Source of the DNA: Cardiocondyla obscurior
Lineage: Eukaryota > Arthropoda > Insecta > Hymenoptera > Formicidae
Reading direction: 5' to 3'
DNA: 64,000 nucleotides
Assembly (NCBI RefSeq): GCF_019399895.1
Contig: NC_091866.1
Location: forward strand, 1,657,501-1,721,500
Part shown: positions 11,701-25,137 of the stretch, in pieces
Layout: each line of letters opens with the position of its first letter
Position numbering within the stretch: the stretch's first letter is position 1
Position numbers and translations under genes: made by a program
The notes under the pieces: generated by a model
Databases searched by the model: none
Told to the model about the DNA's origin: nothing
The model's input: only the letters and a program-made list of their open reading frames with translations

Positions 11701-13000
11701 CAATAATTATTTTGATTGATTTGAAATGCATAGGGAAAATGCCGCGAGATTTTCCGACGATATCGCGTAAAGCGAGGAAAAGAAAAAAAAAGAAACAGGA
11801 TTAAATGCATTTTCTGGAATTAATATATTATAATAGTCAAAAATCTTTAATAATGTAAAAAAATTAAATTGTTTATCGAGATATTTATCCCAATGAAAAA
11901 TCATTTACTTTGATACGATCTTTGTGCTGCAGCGTTCGCGTTGAGCATCCACGTATTTCCGCTTTGTCTCTCATTACTGTTCGCGTAAATGAACTATTTA
12001 GCGGCGAAACGTAACTTACGTTTGAACGTCAAATATCGTTTTGCAGGTTTATTATTTTGCGCAAACTGTGTGTGTATGTATCATGTAACTGTACGCAATA
12101 ACCACGCAGTCGAATCAGCGATTATGTGTCGGAAACTAGCACAGAGCTCGCAGCTAGCGCCCGCGCCAAATTTCCATTAAACAAGTTAACGTGGCAGGTA
12201 GCGAAGGTGTCACGCGAACGCGTAAACACGACGTTAATATCTCAGTTTAGAGTGTAATACTGCGACTCTATTACGGCGCGAATAGGCAAGAGCGCTCGGC
12301 GCGTTTGTAACGCCTGTGTAAACCGGTCGGCAACGTTTCTCCGTAATTCATACGTATTTGCGGCCGTCGACGATAAAGTAGAACCTGGTACTTCACGTTT
12401 TACAGCGTTTTGCGTCGGCCTTTTAAAAGACAGACTCAGGGCTCTGTCGTTGTTAGAGCTGCAATATAAATTTTAAGAGAGAGAGAGACCTCGAGTTCTA
12501 TCACTGTCGTATCTACAATAGAAATTTAGATGACACTCGCGGCGAAAGTTAAGGTCAAAACGCCGTGCCACGAAATTTTTGCGATTCGAATTTTATTCCT
12601 GCGACTTGTTAAGATTTTTAGTAGTGCTCTCAGGTACAATAACAATGAACTCTTACGGTCTTGATATTTTATTTCTGCTTTATATTTACAAATATGAAAG
12701 AGCATCCGATATACTTTAACATGCAATATTCTTAGAGACAAATTTCTTTTATACAATAATATCTTCCATATAATACGGCGTACGGTAAAAATGTAAAAGT
12801 CTAAAGTTTAACAAAGTAAAATGAAGACGTAATGGAAAGTCCAATAAAAAGTTTATACTGAAAACGCGTTTCCTCGACGCTCCTTAGTCAAAGCATAAAT
12901 TTAAGTTAATGAAGTACAACGATTATAAGTTAGCCATTAGATTCGTCCTCTCTCTTTCCCTTTCTTCAGAATTTTATCAAAAACTGAGGTAACAAAGTTG
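5767..13000. other. non-coding stretch, no gene recognised
   Basis: I see nothing that supports a gene. The interval alternates AT-rich DNA (5.77-6.3, 6.7-7.85, 10.2-10.4 and 11.4-11.9 kb) with CpG-rich DNA (8.0-9.4, 10.5-11.1 and 11.9-12.4 kb). Poly(A) or poly(T) runs lie near 8541, 10050, 10165 and 11110. A frame of about 108 codons at 7261-7587 starts at a non-ATG codon and has no recognisable motif. A GA dinucleotide tract lies at about 12476-12488. Confidence 0.55.
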
Positions 13001-16000
13001 GCATCTCAATTAAGTACTTAGCGGATACAGACAAGAGCAATCGATGGGACAGTAATTCCACAGTGTTCGTCTCGCGTTGCTTATTCTTTAAAATTTATTC
13101 TTCGCAGATAATACTTTATAGAAATACAAATTAAACGGAAAAAACATTTATATACAAGTTCGCGTGTGCCTGGCGAAGATCGTTTCATATGATATAATTT
13201 GAAATTTATGAAAAATGAGTCGATGCCGCGGAATTTTCGTCTTCCCAGCGGAATTCGCTCTGCGAAATTCTTTTAAACGGTACGATTAACAGAGCGCGAA
13301 GTTAGAGAGCAAATCGGCGCGGCGGGCGTGGATTCTTGCAGGATTTAACGTGCCGCTGGCACTTACTGTGACAGTCGCGCGAGAGGCAACGGCCCCGAAA
13401 TCGATGGACCGGTCCGATCGATCGATCGAAAACGAGCGAACGACATGCCGTACACGGTGGTCAAGCTGTACCCTGCCGGCCGCGTGTAAACGCGTCGATA
13501 AACACGTAAGTCCACATCGTTACGCGCGACCACGGCCTCCGACAAGCTATGTCCCACACGTCTAGCAAACTCTCTGCCCCCGATTTTACGAAGACCTATG
13601 TTGCGTCATGCATCGAGTGCCGCGGGATTAGCATAGTTATGCGCGTGCAGGCATACGTCGGCGCGCACATCCGTCGATTCCAGCTGATTTCGGGTGATTT
13701 GTGATCGAAAAACCGGTAATGCGGCTGGGTATTATTTGATAAGATTCATATCCGGCCCGGGCAGCCACGGCGACGTCCGCTAACGCGATCGCGTTTGCGT
13801 ATTTCAGATCGGTCACGATAAAAACCGATACGCGTTGCATGGCCCCCGCGCGTTTCGTGAGCAACATCTCGGTACTGCTCGCCGCTAGTTGGTTAATTGT
13901 TATAGTTTTCCATCTGACGTACGCGTTACTTATCTCTCGTCGTTACGCGAGTGATGGCCGTGTAATAAGGCAGAAATTGCGATGGGCACGATGATAAAAG
14001 TTTATTAGGAATTATCGCGTGGAATAATATAGTGCTAGATTTACGAGCCCATTCATAACCGTAGCCATATGACGCAGTTTCAACAGCTGCCGCGATAAAT
14101 GTTATAGCAGAGAAGTAATTGCAATACAAACTCATAAAATTAATCGTATCGTTAATTTGCCTGACACTCACGCGGACTTGGACGCCTCTATAGGCGCCGT
14201 GGGTGCGATCTAGAGTAACGATCTCAAATTAAATAATAAGAAATACATTTATCCCGAAGACGCAAAACTGCGAATATTTCGCTCGTGGATGAGATTGAGG
14301 TATATAGATCTTTTCGAAGATCATCGATCCTCGGAGCTTTCGCTCAAATATTAACGCCGTAAAGAACGTATATATCTCATTTCGCGCTTCGCTCCCGGCG
14401 CCGCTTTTCGCGAGGCGCTATCATTTCGTAGCCGTAAACGCGGTGCCTCACAGCCATTCAGCCGCGCAGTTTCTCCCGGCGTTTACCTTCATTAACCGTA
14501 TTCCCACAGTTTCTCACAACCCGCGTAATGTCTAGTAAAAAATATTTGAGGCTGGGACGGAGCGCGGGAGCGCTGGTGCAGCGCGCCAACCGTTTAATTG
14601 GCCGTTCGCGAAGAAATCGCGATCGTCCCGCCGCGAATCAGTTAAAAGTAATGAGAGGATAAGTGGCTAGACGTATATACGCGCGTCGGGTATCTCGGTC
14701 ACGTACCGGTAGATTTCGAGGCCACGTACCAACGAAACGAGCTGCGAACTCCGGTCAGACGTAGGGCCGAAGTGTCCGGAATTTCCTGGCGGAATGAACA
14801 GCCACCGTCGTCCGATCTCGACCGCTTTCGCGAGCCACTCGAAGCCGTTCGACAGTGCGGATATCAGCGAATCGCTTTCCCGCGCATCAACTCGACAACT
14901 TGCCCGAGCGTTTCGGTATTTCGGCGTTGAAGTAGTCGTACTTAAGGTCATTCCGAAAATGATAGCACATCTATTACCGGAATTCTATCCGGAGCGCAAG
15001 CTTTGTTGAAAGACTCGCGGGCGTTTAATTTTTATCAATAATTTTTTTCTTTTTTTTTTTTTTTTTCTTCGCCACGTATATCGTCGATATATTCAGATTG
15101 ATATTTTGCCGGACGTTTGCTGGAGTTTTTAGTTAAATTACGCGGAATAATATGGATTAATAATTAACCGATCGTATATATATTGACCGATCTAGCATGA
15201 ATTGCATAACGTGGTTTTGGTAATTGATGGTCGAGTGCTTATTGTGCAGCAAGCAGATTTCCGACCGAGCTCACCTCTCGTGGCATTTGCAAAATTGAAC
15301 GGGCGCGCGAGCTCTGAACTATAGTTTCTTCGTGTTGTCGATACGCGGTACATTCGCGCTTGTTCTCCAGAAATCGATGAATCCGCACTCACCGAATTGC
15401 CACTTACGTTTTCGCTTAGGAAACAACACGGAGTCCTAATTTCATTATACTAATTCGCTCGACTCGAGCCACGCTTATAAGATCGAACGCGTTCCCATTC
15501 ACGGTGCACGGAGAAGCGAAGGAAACGCTTCATTCACTGCGTTAGATTGGAAGAAAAAAAAAAAATAAAGTTGGCGGCTACGTGTGTTCCGCCCTCTCAA
15601 AATTCTGAAACGCGCGTCGGCGAAACTTGTTTTGGCCCGCACTTCGATTCCAAGTGTGCTAAATGAGCAAATTGCTTCTCCTCGCGAATTTTTTTCGCTC
15701 ATACCTTCGCGAAACATGCTTCGATTCCAGGCCGGTGAGTCAGCGCCGCGGAAAACGCCGCGCTGCTCCCTTTGTTTCGGAAAACAAGTCGAGAGCTTAA
15801 TTATATTACTCTTGCATAATAGACGGACCTGCTTTGTTTCGTTGAAAATAACAAGCTCAGAAAATTCTGAAAATCACGACTTCTTCCGCTTCCGGGAAGC
15901 AAGGGGATGCTGTTTTGGAACGCCTGCGTGGATAATGAAACATTACAGTATAACCGGATTACTCCTCTATTATACAGTTTATTAGCCTCGTAAATGTCGT

Positions 16001-19000
16001 TTATTACGTAGTGAGGATTTATTCTGCCAATCAGAGTGGAGCGTAAAAGGCAAAGGTGTATTCCGGTATCTTGCCCGATGTGTAAAATAAAAAAGCCAAG
16101 ATATACCTACATAAATGCAATATCAAACGTATACCGATATATAAAACTTCTTTGTAAAGACTTTTTTTTTTCCTTTTATTTCAATTAGATTTTTTGTATT
16201 TTCTGTTACTTTATTTATTTTTCAATATTTATCGTGTAAATTGATAAATTTGCAGTGAAAGAGGAAATTAAAAACTTGAATACAGTTGTGTTTTCAATTG
16301 ATGTAAATATGAATTAATATTTAACTTATTTTAATATATTTATTTATTTTCTTTCTGTATAGAATACATCTTTTGCCTCTATATGCTTTTATTAATTAAT
16401 TCATTAATATTTTGTGGATCTGTGAATCAAAACATAAAACATTAATAAATATTAAGGCCAACCTGTATACAGGTTTATATATTAAACACATTACGAGATA
16501 TGCTTGCCGAATTTTTTATTGAAGACGTCTCTATTTTAAAATAATTTAAGGCGCGCAAGGGGGAAAAAAAATTATAATTAACACTAAAAGCATAATAATA
16601 GTATCGTTCATAAAAGATACTCATCATTTTGTGAGAAGCAAATTAACGTCAACTGCTGTACGCCATTGTAGGGACTTACGTGTCGGACACTCCTGTTTTT
16701 TTTTTTTCTTTTTTTCCTTTTTACACTTGTAATTACACGGCATTTGTAATTTACGACGCATCATTACAGCGCGCAAACACGAAAATTACAATCTAAGCGA
16801 CGAAAAGTATCCAGATGGTCACTCCCGTGGGCGATCAGGCATCGCGTTTTCGCAATAATCGCCGTCTCAGGAATGAAAAAGGTTATACCCAGGGCAATTC
16901 CTCGCAGCGTTTCTATTGCAGCAGGAAAATCGTCCATTTCCGCGTACACTTTCATCCGGGAGCGATAGTACCTCGTATAATAGAAGGGGGTGGCTGGGAC
17001 CGAGCGATAGAATGAGACAGGCACGAGCGGGAGAAAGCTCGGGACCGCTATAATCAATGTTCTTAAAACGAATTGTCGTCATGATCGCATTCACCGCGAT
17101 ATATACCTTTAGAGCTGATACGACGGGCACCAGGCGATACGATTTCGACATTTCGACACGCGGTAAACGATTTAGCCGACATCGACCGTCTTGCGAATGA
17201 AGGTAGTTTGGAATAAGGTTGAATTTGCTCTTACCCTGTATTAATAAAAAATATATTTTTTACCTAATGTTTAACAGTTGTAAAATAACTGTGATAATAG
17301 AAAAGAGAGAGAGAGAGAAAAAGAGAAGGTAGGGAAAAATGCTAAATTTGAAATAACTTCTGTATTAGGTGATAATGTGAACTTTTAATTAAAATTATTA
17401 CGCATTTTTTGAGGAGCGTATATTTTTAATTTTACATTTACGTACGTAATAGACTTTTAGACATTGACACAATATTGTTCGTCTAGATGGAAAACCTAAT
17501 TTCATATTTGAATTGATAGATTAAATTTCCTATGTAAAAGCGACGAAAGAAAATTGCAGTTCTGCATATATGTGTATAATTTTAATGAAACATTTACCCA
17601 TTATTCCGCAACAAAGTGAAAATACCATTAAAATGAGCAATAAAATATACGATTCGTAGCATTGAAATGTGAATACCCTCAAAGCTTGCGTAATCACGCC
17701 AAACACCGTGTAGTTGCCAGAGATATTGGGTGGTTGTTGATACATCTCGTGTACGTTATGTTTGTCGTTTCTAACTAAAGGCCGCCACGGGCAAAATGCA
17801 TACTGTAATATCGCGAGGGAAGGATGCTGGGTAACGGTATCGATTCTTCCCGTCAAACGCTTTCGACAAAAATTCAGGATTTCGAAACAAATCCTATACG
17901 CGTCATGCATGATCATGCGATAAATTGCAAGCTCAACTTTCTATATCGAACATCCACTTACTTCATTGCTTGGCTATTTTAACATCAACGGACGATGGAA
18001 AATACGAATAAGATACGAGTACAAAACGAAATCCAATAAACATTTTCTATATAATTCTATATTTATTTATGATTCCATAAATTTTACAATTGAATATATT
18101 TATATGAAATGAGAGAGTACTGTACGTACACGGTAAAAAAATTTTTATTTTAACATTTTGTCTCATATTTGCATTATATTGCATTAGATGAATCAAGATC
18201 TTCTCATGTGCTTTGTGATAAAGATGAAAACAACTCATTTGCTTCATTTCTTCATGATCCTCTCTGTTTTTAGATTGACTTTCCTTTGTATTCATTCTTC
18301 TTAATATTGGCACACTCTTTATTGAAAGTTCTTCTTGCTTCTTTTCTTTATTATATCTTATAGCCCTTATTAATGAAACATTCTCTTTGAAGTATCAGAT
18401 TTTTTTTTCTTTTTTTTTTATGCAAATGTGTACCTTCTTCTTCATTTCTGTACTTTAATAGGGTCAGTTTTTTCTCCTTCAACATTGTCTCGGGGAAACG
18501 AATATGAATTACATTATGTAAAATTGTCGCACGTCTTTCATGCATTTCGGAATACGAATATAAGTGCGGGAGAATAAATTGATAATTTAAGTATTAAGCT
18601 GAGAAGTATCTGCTTCTTTTTGCGATATATTGATCAAGAGGCACGACAGTTTGTCAAGTTTTTCTAGTTTTTGGAGTCTTAGAAAAAACTCGAATAACTC
18701 GAATATCTCGGTCCACAGTACGTAACAACATAAAGTAAAACATTAAATAATTGATAGTCTTCGTTCATCTCGGAATTTTCATCGATCTCGTATTTTATTC
18801 AAACGAAATCACCTTGCTGTATCTACAAAAATCTTGCATTCATCTATCGGGTTGGCGGAACCGAAGGGAAAACAGAAAGCGCGCGTAACAATAAAAAGGA
18901 GATCCACAGAAAAATATTCTAAAGTTTTTCTTTCTGTGTAGACTCACTTGCATTTTTCACTGTGACATTATTTTCTTTTCTTTTTCTTTTTTTTTTTCTC

Positions 19001-20090
19001 TATTTTTCTCTCCGCGTGTGTCGTCGCGCAGAAAAGTAAAAATAAGACGATGTAACGATACGTTCAAAATAATTAATTTCTTATTGTATGCAGGAGATAT
19101 TTCTCTTATTCTTCCTTGTTATATTTTTCATATCTGTCAAAGATTTTTGTCTGAAAGTAACTTTTTTTTTTTTTTAATAATAAACAATTTTTTCGTTTGG
19201 CATATGTCGTTCGTGCAGGATCTCTCTCCGGAGCTGTAATGCTCAGTGACGTCAGGATATATATTCCCTAAAGATTCTGCTACCTTACAAGTTAATCATT
19301 TATTTATTGTTTGAAGAACGTCCTGGATGTAATACGTGCATCTTGCCTTTTACGTGCCTCGCGCCGCATCTCCTTTTCTCTTTGAGTTGCCAGATGAAAT
19401 TTTACGATTGAGCCAAAGCGTGTAATTTTTGCATTTGTCGTGAAATTTTTGTTTTAACGTCGCGATGTATCTTCCTCGGGCGATAGCGCAAAAAGACGGC
19501 GCTTTTATGTGTGACGGCACCGCCACCGTGTCGGCCGCATTATTTTGCGGGGAGAACAGCGTCGCGAGAACAGCGTGTCGACGCGAAAAGATAAATCGTA
19601 TTCTTAAGAAAAGGTTCTGCGATTTTGAAATTATTATTTGAATATATTCAAGATATTTTATGCGATTAAAGTGGAAAAGCGCAATTTGTTAAAAATAGAT
19701 AAAAAAGAAAAAAAAAAACGTTAATTTAAATTGGTATAACAATATTAATTGTTTAAATCAATATTAAGTTTAATACTTTGATTATGTTAGTTAATATATG
19801 TCTATTTTCATTAATGCGAATTCACTTTAATCCCAATTTAACCTAATTTCTGCCTTTTTTTTTCTTTTTATTTTAAAGCTAAAGAAAAATTAAAATAGAT
19901 AAATTCCAGACTAAACTTTATCTCCGTTTGATAAAAATAGATAATACCAAGAAATTATTTTCAACTCGTTCAGACATTTCTAATTTTATTCATGATATCA
20001 TTTGTAGTTTCTCGATGAATGTTATAATTGCCATAACTGAGATTGGACTAGAAAAGACGATTTTAGTTCTACTTTAGGCGAAAGTTGTTA
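13001..20090. other. non-coding stretch, no gene recognised
   Basis: CpG-rich DNA at 13.2-15.9 kb gives way to AT-rich DNA from 16.1 kb on, with one CpG-rich island at about 16.8-17.2 kb. Long T tracts occur near 15045-15066, 16697 and 18405, and a GA microsatellite at 17304-17328. Open frames are short and occur in facing pairs on both strands, as expected by chance. The 128-codon minus-strand frame at 17530-17916 has no motif that I recognise. Confidence 0.55.
17304..17328. repeat. (GA)n microsatellite
   Basis: An uninterrupted GA run followed by an A-rich purine tract. It is simple-sequence DNA. Confidence 0.8.
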
Positions 20091-20099
20091 CAAGTCTGC

Positions 20100-20570
20100 T
20101 TGTGAGACGCGAACCGTACACGAGCTTTCCCAATTATCGCTTAAGCCCACCGGTAAGTGTAACACGCGCCAGCCCTTTAGTAGATTAACTAGCAAATTTG
20201 TTCAATGAGTTTACTAATGGCTGGTGGTCTCGTTAATGAAAAATAGCTCGACGCTCCTCTGTATTTCGGGGAATATCGAGCCCACCAATAATAGCTTTGT
20301 TTGCCGATGGCCTTAGATAAGACGTATCATTTATTATTTTCCCAAATCGAGTCCGGTGCGCTCTCTTTAATTGAAAATTCAGATGATTTTGGCTGTTAAT
20401 GAGTACCGATGGGAAACGGCGATATGAGCTAGTTACATAACTGCCGCGGCGAATTGATTACATCAGCAGAGGGTGGGGGAGAGCCAATTAAACAGTCCTT
20501 GATTAATTTGATTTCTGACTGTTCCATTTATTTCCATTAATTGACTTTCTGAATAAACAAAATGCGGATT
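20100..20570. promoter_or_regulatory. possible enhancer-like block rich in homeodomain cores
   Basis: The block has little simple sequence, unlike its neighbours, and carries many ATTA/TAAT cores. Examples are CCAATTAAACAGTCC and GATTAATTTG at about 20484-20510 and CCATTAATTGAC near 20535-20546. A GATA-type AGATAAG lies at 20315-20321. Density of such cores together with lack of low-complexity DNA is typical of conserved non-coding elements near developmental genes. This is a guess from composition only, since any AT-rich DNA has some ATTA cores. Confidence 0.2.
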
Positions 20571-22771
20571 TGCATTACTATTTATATTAATGTTACTACG
20601 TACGGTCTAGAAGAAATCGCGGATCGAACGCCGAAACGTTATGGTTGAAGCTCACTCATGATCTACTTTACGTCGTGAATCCTAGATGCATCACGATCGT
20701 TGCTTGATATAACGCTAGGGCAGGTTCAAAGGTTCGCGCGGAAGACAAAGAAGTTAACGACTCTGGTCATTAGTACTGTACCAATAATTACGTTAATAAT
20801 TCAAACTTAATCGTATTAACCAGTAATTGCTTCCCCAAAGGCGTCCGCGTAATATTAGAAGCGAAATATACATTGGCCGACGCTCGCTTCCGAAAAGTGG
20901 AAACTAATTAATATCAACATAGAGATATTACACCGGCCGGTCTGTATGCGCGGAGAGTGTTCATTCGGCCGTGAATTAAACCGGAACAATTTACGGGGCG
21001 GTCGGACATCACGATGCTTCTCCCGCCCGTAACGCCGAGGGCCACGGGTCAGGACTGTAAACGCTTTCGTCATCTCGTTGAGAGGGATACGCATCATTAT
21101 TTAACCGCAACGTAATCCCGGTATCAACCGCCGCGCGTCGTCGGTGAAAGAGGACGAGATACCACCCCCTCGGGCCGCCACGAAGGGGCATCGCGTTATT
21201 AATCCGGCCTCCTTTCAGATAACGAGGCGACCCCTTTAATTCACCCCGGCTGCGACGAGCATCTCTTTCTCTCTTAAGCCCTAATCCCTTCTAACAAAAA
21301 TACACAGGTCGGTCGTGAGCCGAGGCCAACACACGCGGGTTCATTCGTGCTCTTTAGCTCTCGCTGCAAGCGGTGCCGCTTAATCGCGTTAAAGGGTTAT
21401 GAATGGCCGTGGAAAATGTATGTCCCCGCGGCGCACGTAGACACCGCCAATTAGCGCATTTAGCGTTTTTCGAGGGGAAACTACCATCGCTTTCTCACTC
21501 GTTTGCCCCCCCGCCTGTTCTGCCCGTAGCCGGGTGCTTTTCTGTGCTTTCCCTCTCGTTTGCTCTTCCTAGTCCCCGATAATACTGCAAGTCATATGTA
21601 TCGCGGTATATCCATTACGCTACCGTATTTGCATCATTAACATTCTCCCTGCTTTTTAGAGCGTGGAACAAATAGCGCGACATTCGGGGGAGGGAGAGGG
21701 GTAGAAGGGAGGACAAAAATGGTTTGCGGAGCACACGCGTTTATTCTCCTATATTCCATAGCACCACTACACATCACGGCACGTTGTTATCGCGTAATTT
21801 GCAAGAGATGCACAATATACTCTAATTAACTTGTGAATTAAGTACGAAGGCGCAGACAGTAGAACGCGATATGTGCCCGAATAAATAGAAATAAAAATGG
21901 AGTTGTAAAATTTCCCTTTGTTTTCTCTGCTGGTCGGCAAAAATATCTTGGCTACGTTATTGCGTGGTATATGCCTCCGCGAAAACGATTTGGTTATTTT
22001 ACGTTGCCAATTAGCGCGTCGCTGTGCTCATCTATTGAAGCACCGTAGAATGGAGCTCTCGGTTCAATAACTGCGGCAGAAGGCCTCCGTGGCCGTAGAT
22101 ATAACTATCGATACCGAAGACAAACATCAAGAATCTCTCTTTTTTTTTTTTTTTTTTTTTTTACACAAGACCGTCAAACTTTATTCGAAGAGCGCATTCA
22201 AAAGTTACGTAACAGACGCGATTGCATTTCAAGCGTTTTTTTTTTTTTTTTTAACATTTTAAATAGTGTTACAAATAATTGCGAAAAAATTAAATAACCT
22301 AGTTATATATTTGTATTTTATAAAATTTACAATATTAGAAATGATAAAGTGCAGCCCTCTTTTTTATGCCAACGTTATATTAACTTTGTGAAATCTACAA
22401 TACATGTATGTACATGATTTTCACATATTCTTTTTACCTCGCTTGCTATAATTATTAATGGCAATTACTAAAGGTCATAAGTATCATAACGATTTATTCC
22501 GATACTTTCGTATATTACGGGAATTAACCAAGTACTAACGAGCAACAGCTCACAATATAAAAATCAAGTAAGCGAGAAAACGTGCGCGAGAGATTACGGT
22601 GTTAAAACTATCATAACCGAGAGGAAAGCGTCGATAGCGTAGTGACGTTGCCGACAAATTGGGACGAAACCATCAAAAACTTGGTTGATGCGTCGTGGAT
22701 CGAAGCACGTTTGCCCGACCATACTTGAGACGCAATTAACAGCACTTGTTCGACATTAACCACCCCCCTAG
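20571..22771. other. non-coding stretch with two long poly(T) tracts
   Basis: No gene is recognised. The first 1.1 kb is CpG-rich. The lower half holds two T tracts about 75 bp apart (22140-22162, 23 T; 22236-22252, 17 T). Between them is a unique-looking segment with GACCGTCAAACTTTATTCG. Confidence 0.55.
22140..22252. repeat. paired poly(T) tracts
   Basis: Runs of 23 and 17 T frame about 73 bp of unique DNA. In the minus orientation these would be poly(A) tails, so two old retroposed fragments or simple slippage are both possible. I could not identify a parent gene or SINE. Confidence 0.6.
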
Positions 22772-23338
22772 GTACAAGATAATTATTTCTCGTTAATGAC
22801 GAGCTAGAACAGCTAGATATCTAAACGTTTTTCGTCGCGTACTAGTCTATTGCGCGTTCTGACCTTATGCAACGCTCGACTGCCGAGTTCACGACTCATG
22901 GACCGCCGCGGTAGTGTGATTGCGTGCGTGTGTTTACATCGGCCGGCACCTTGCGCTCGAAGTTCGCAAGGTGGAAGACGCGCGGGCGGCGGCCGGCAAG
23001 AACCGGTTTTTTGCCCGGCGAATTCGGCGAATTCGGCAGTCGAGCGAGAGCTCGACACACAACAGTAAACAAGTACGCGGCGAAAAACATTTAGATATCT
23101 ATTTTGGTACACGATCAGCTGGACAGTGACCAGACGATCGATACTAGACAGATTTTATTTTTCTTTTTTCTTTTTTTAAATGGCAACTTAATTTTTTGAA
23201 GACAGTCACTGAATAATAAATACTTTCTTATAATTAATGGTTAGTGCCAAGCCAGTCACTAGTTAAGAAATATATTTAATCTGCGCGATCTAACCACTAG
23301 CTGCAAAATCAGATTAGCTAGATAAATTTCCACTCGGG
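22772..23338 (-). mobile_element. family 2 inverted-repeat element, rearranged copy (minus orientation)
   Basis: Two blocks match the family 2 copy at 47847-48217 in reverse complement. Block one is 23262-23338 against 47847-47921 and includes the element end CCCGAGTGG, then AAATTTATCTAGC, and the GATTTTGCAGCTAG motif. Block two is about 22772-22955 against 47939-48089. It includes ACACACGCACG, CTACCGCGGCGGTC, ACGAAAAACGTTTAGATATC and ATAATTATCTTGTAC. The middle, about 300 bp, is absent from the other copy. The far end of the element is missing here: matching stops at 22772. No transposase frame is present, and the frames here are CpG-rich shadows. Confidence 0.7.
22815..23100. repeat. internal inverted repeat within the family 2 copy
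   Basis: AGATATCTAAACGTTTTTCG begins the left arm at 22815. The right arm ends at 23100 and reads AGATATCTAAATGTTTTTCG on the minus strand. Over 31 bases the arms differ at about three positions. They enclose about 220 bp of GC-rich DNA, including CGGCGGCCGGC-type sequence. Only one arm exists in the copy at 48 kb (about 48015-48045). The pair could be the ends of a smaller nested element, or an internal inversion-duplication. Confidence 0.65.
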
Positions 23339-24560
23339 AAGCGTTTGTTTTACGACACTAACGAGAATGCACCATCTCCTCTGCCCGTCAAACCCGCGTG
23401 ACGTGATAACGCCGAGGTTACGTACCGGGGGTCGCGAGAGAGTGTGACAATCGATACGTCCATATATACACCAGGCGAACCGGTACCTCGAAGCGCCCGA
23501 GCCTCTGACACCCGGGGATACATTGTTTGAGATGCTGTTAGGCTCGTTCCGATCTAGTCAGCAAAGAGTCGGGGGGCCGCGTAGATCGATGTAACTCTCC
23601 CGCGTGGATGTGAAGGGGCGATGCATGTCGCGTGGGTGGTGGTGAGAATCAACAGAGCGAGAGTGGCGCAGATACAGGGATGTGGGACAGCAGGCGCGTC
23701 CGAGCAATAGATTTTTCACAAGGGAAGATCGCGCGAGCGATCCGATAATCGCGTTTACGCGTGCACCAGGTGCTCCGGAAGAAACAGCTCGCAGTCAGAA
23801 ATGAACCTCATTGCGCCTTATGAGTTCTATCGAAAAGCAGCGGCAAGAAAAACAGAAAAAGAAATCGGTTTTCGTTAAATATCGCATGAAGGGCTTGTTC
23901 TTATTAGCTTTAATAAAATTACATCTTCGACACGTTTATGATTAAAATATTGTTAATTTTCTTTATTTATAAATCTGTGACACGATGGAACGGCACGCGA
24001 GAGTTTTTCGCAGGGCGAATTAAAAATGCATTTACTTTAAATGTCTTAAAATAAGATTTTATCACGTCTTATCTTGTAGAATTTTAATATATATATTTTT
24101 CAACTGTTCTTAATAAAGAGATATTGATTTTTCGGTCAAGGCTAGGACACAGGCTAAGAATATTTTATTCAACGAGAGCAAAGCTATTTTGAAATTTTTA
24201 ACTCAAGGTAGAATTAATTTTCTTTTAAAATACCATTATAGATATAACATTTTTAGTTAATATGATATTTATTTCTTTAGAATATACGAAGTACAGAAAG
24301 AAAATCGTTAATATTGATATTTGAAACTTTTCTATATACATAGAAACTTTAGCGAAGTGCTAAACTTTTCTTAGAACCTTTACTTTTTTGCTACCGACTC
24401 TATTTAAAAACATCTAATTGAAATCTTTATTTAAAAATTTTAGTAAAGGAAATTTCTATATAGAGTTTTCGTTACAAAGAAACTTTGTGGCATGAATTGC
24501 AGGAAAACCCAATAACTACAATTAGAGAAGTTGGAAAGTTCTATTAGATTCTTACAATCC

Positions 24561-24598
24561 CCTTCCCCCCTCTCTCTCTCTCTATCTCTCTTTCTCTT
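24561..24598. repeat. CT-rich microsatellite
   Basis: CCTTCCCCCC is followed by (TC)n with one TAT interruption. It is simple-sequence DNA. Confidence 0.85.
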
Positions 24599-25066
24599 TG
24601 AGATATAAGTTTTAATATATTAACTTTATACTTAAAATTCTTTTTGATTTATGTTTGACAATACACATGTAGAAATAGAATATAAATGAATATTATTAAA
24701 AATTATTATAAAACTTCTTTTATGAATTTAATTATAATGATAATATGTATTACTAAAATTTTAATATTTAATTTTTTTAATTATTTAAGACTTTTTATTG
24801 TTTTTTTTAAATAAATTTTTGCAATAATTTATAAAATGTAATATTTAACATTTTATTTTTTAAATTGCGAGAAAAATATAAGCCGTTTAAGCAAAATTTT
24901 CCAATCTGTTTATTTCTGTTTCTCTTTTTTCGTTGTAATTGAATTTCTCGCACAAAACTTTTGAAATTTGACGCGTTTTTCATTTGTAACAAAAAAAAAA
25001 AAAAAAAATTCGACAAAAGAGGTTTTAAGTTTCAATCTCGATCGCCGTGTGAGTTTAATTAATTTC

Positions 25067-25089
25067 GAGTTTATCTATAAGATAAACTC
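25067..25089. repeat. perfect hairpin, 10-bp stem, 3-nt loop
   Basis: GAGTTTATCT, ATA, AGATAAACTC: the arms are exact reverse complements. It is AT-rich, so the stem would be of modest stability. It could serve as a palindromic protein site (the arms contain GATA/TATC) or a transcript hairpin. Confidence 0.7.
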
Positions 25090-25137
25090 AATTGTGTTAA
25101 TTGTGAAACAGTGAAGCGGTGAAATATTAAACTATAG

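Noticed and set aside
17530..17916. 128-codon minus-strand frame with hydrophobic residues near its C-terminal half
   Set aside because: No family resemblance, AT-rich surroundings and no splice or start context. The hydrophobic run is weak evidence for a membrane segment in a chance frame.
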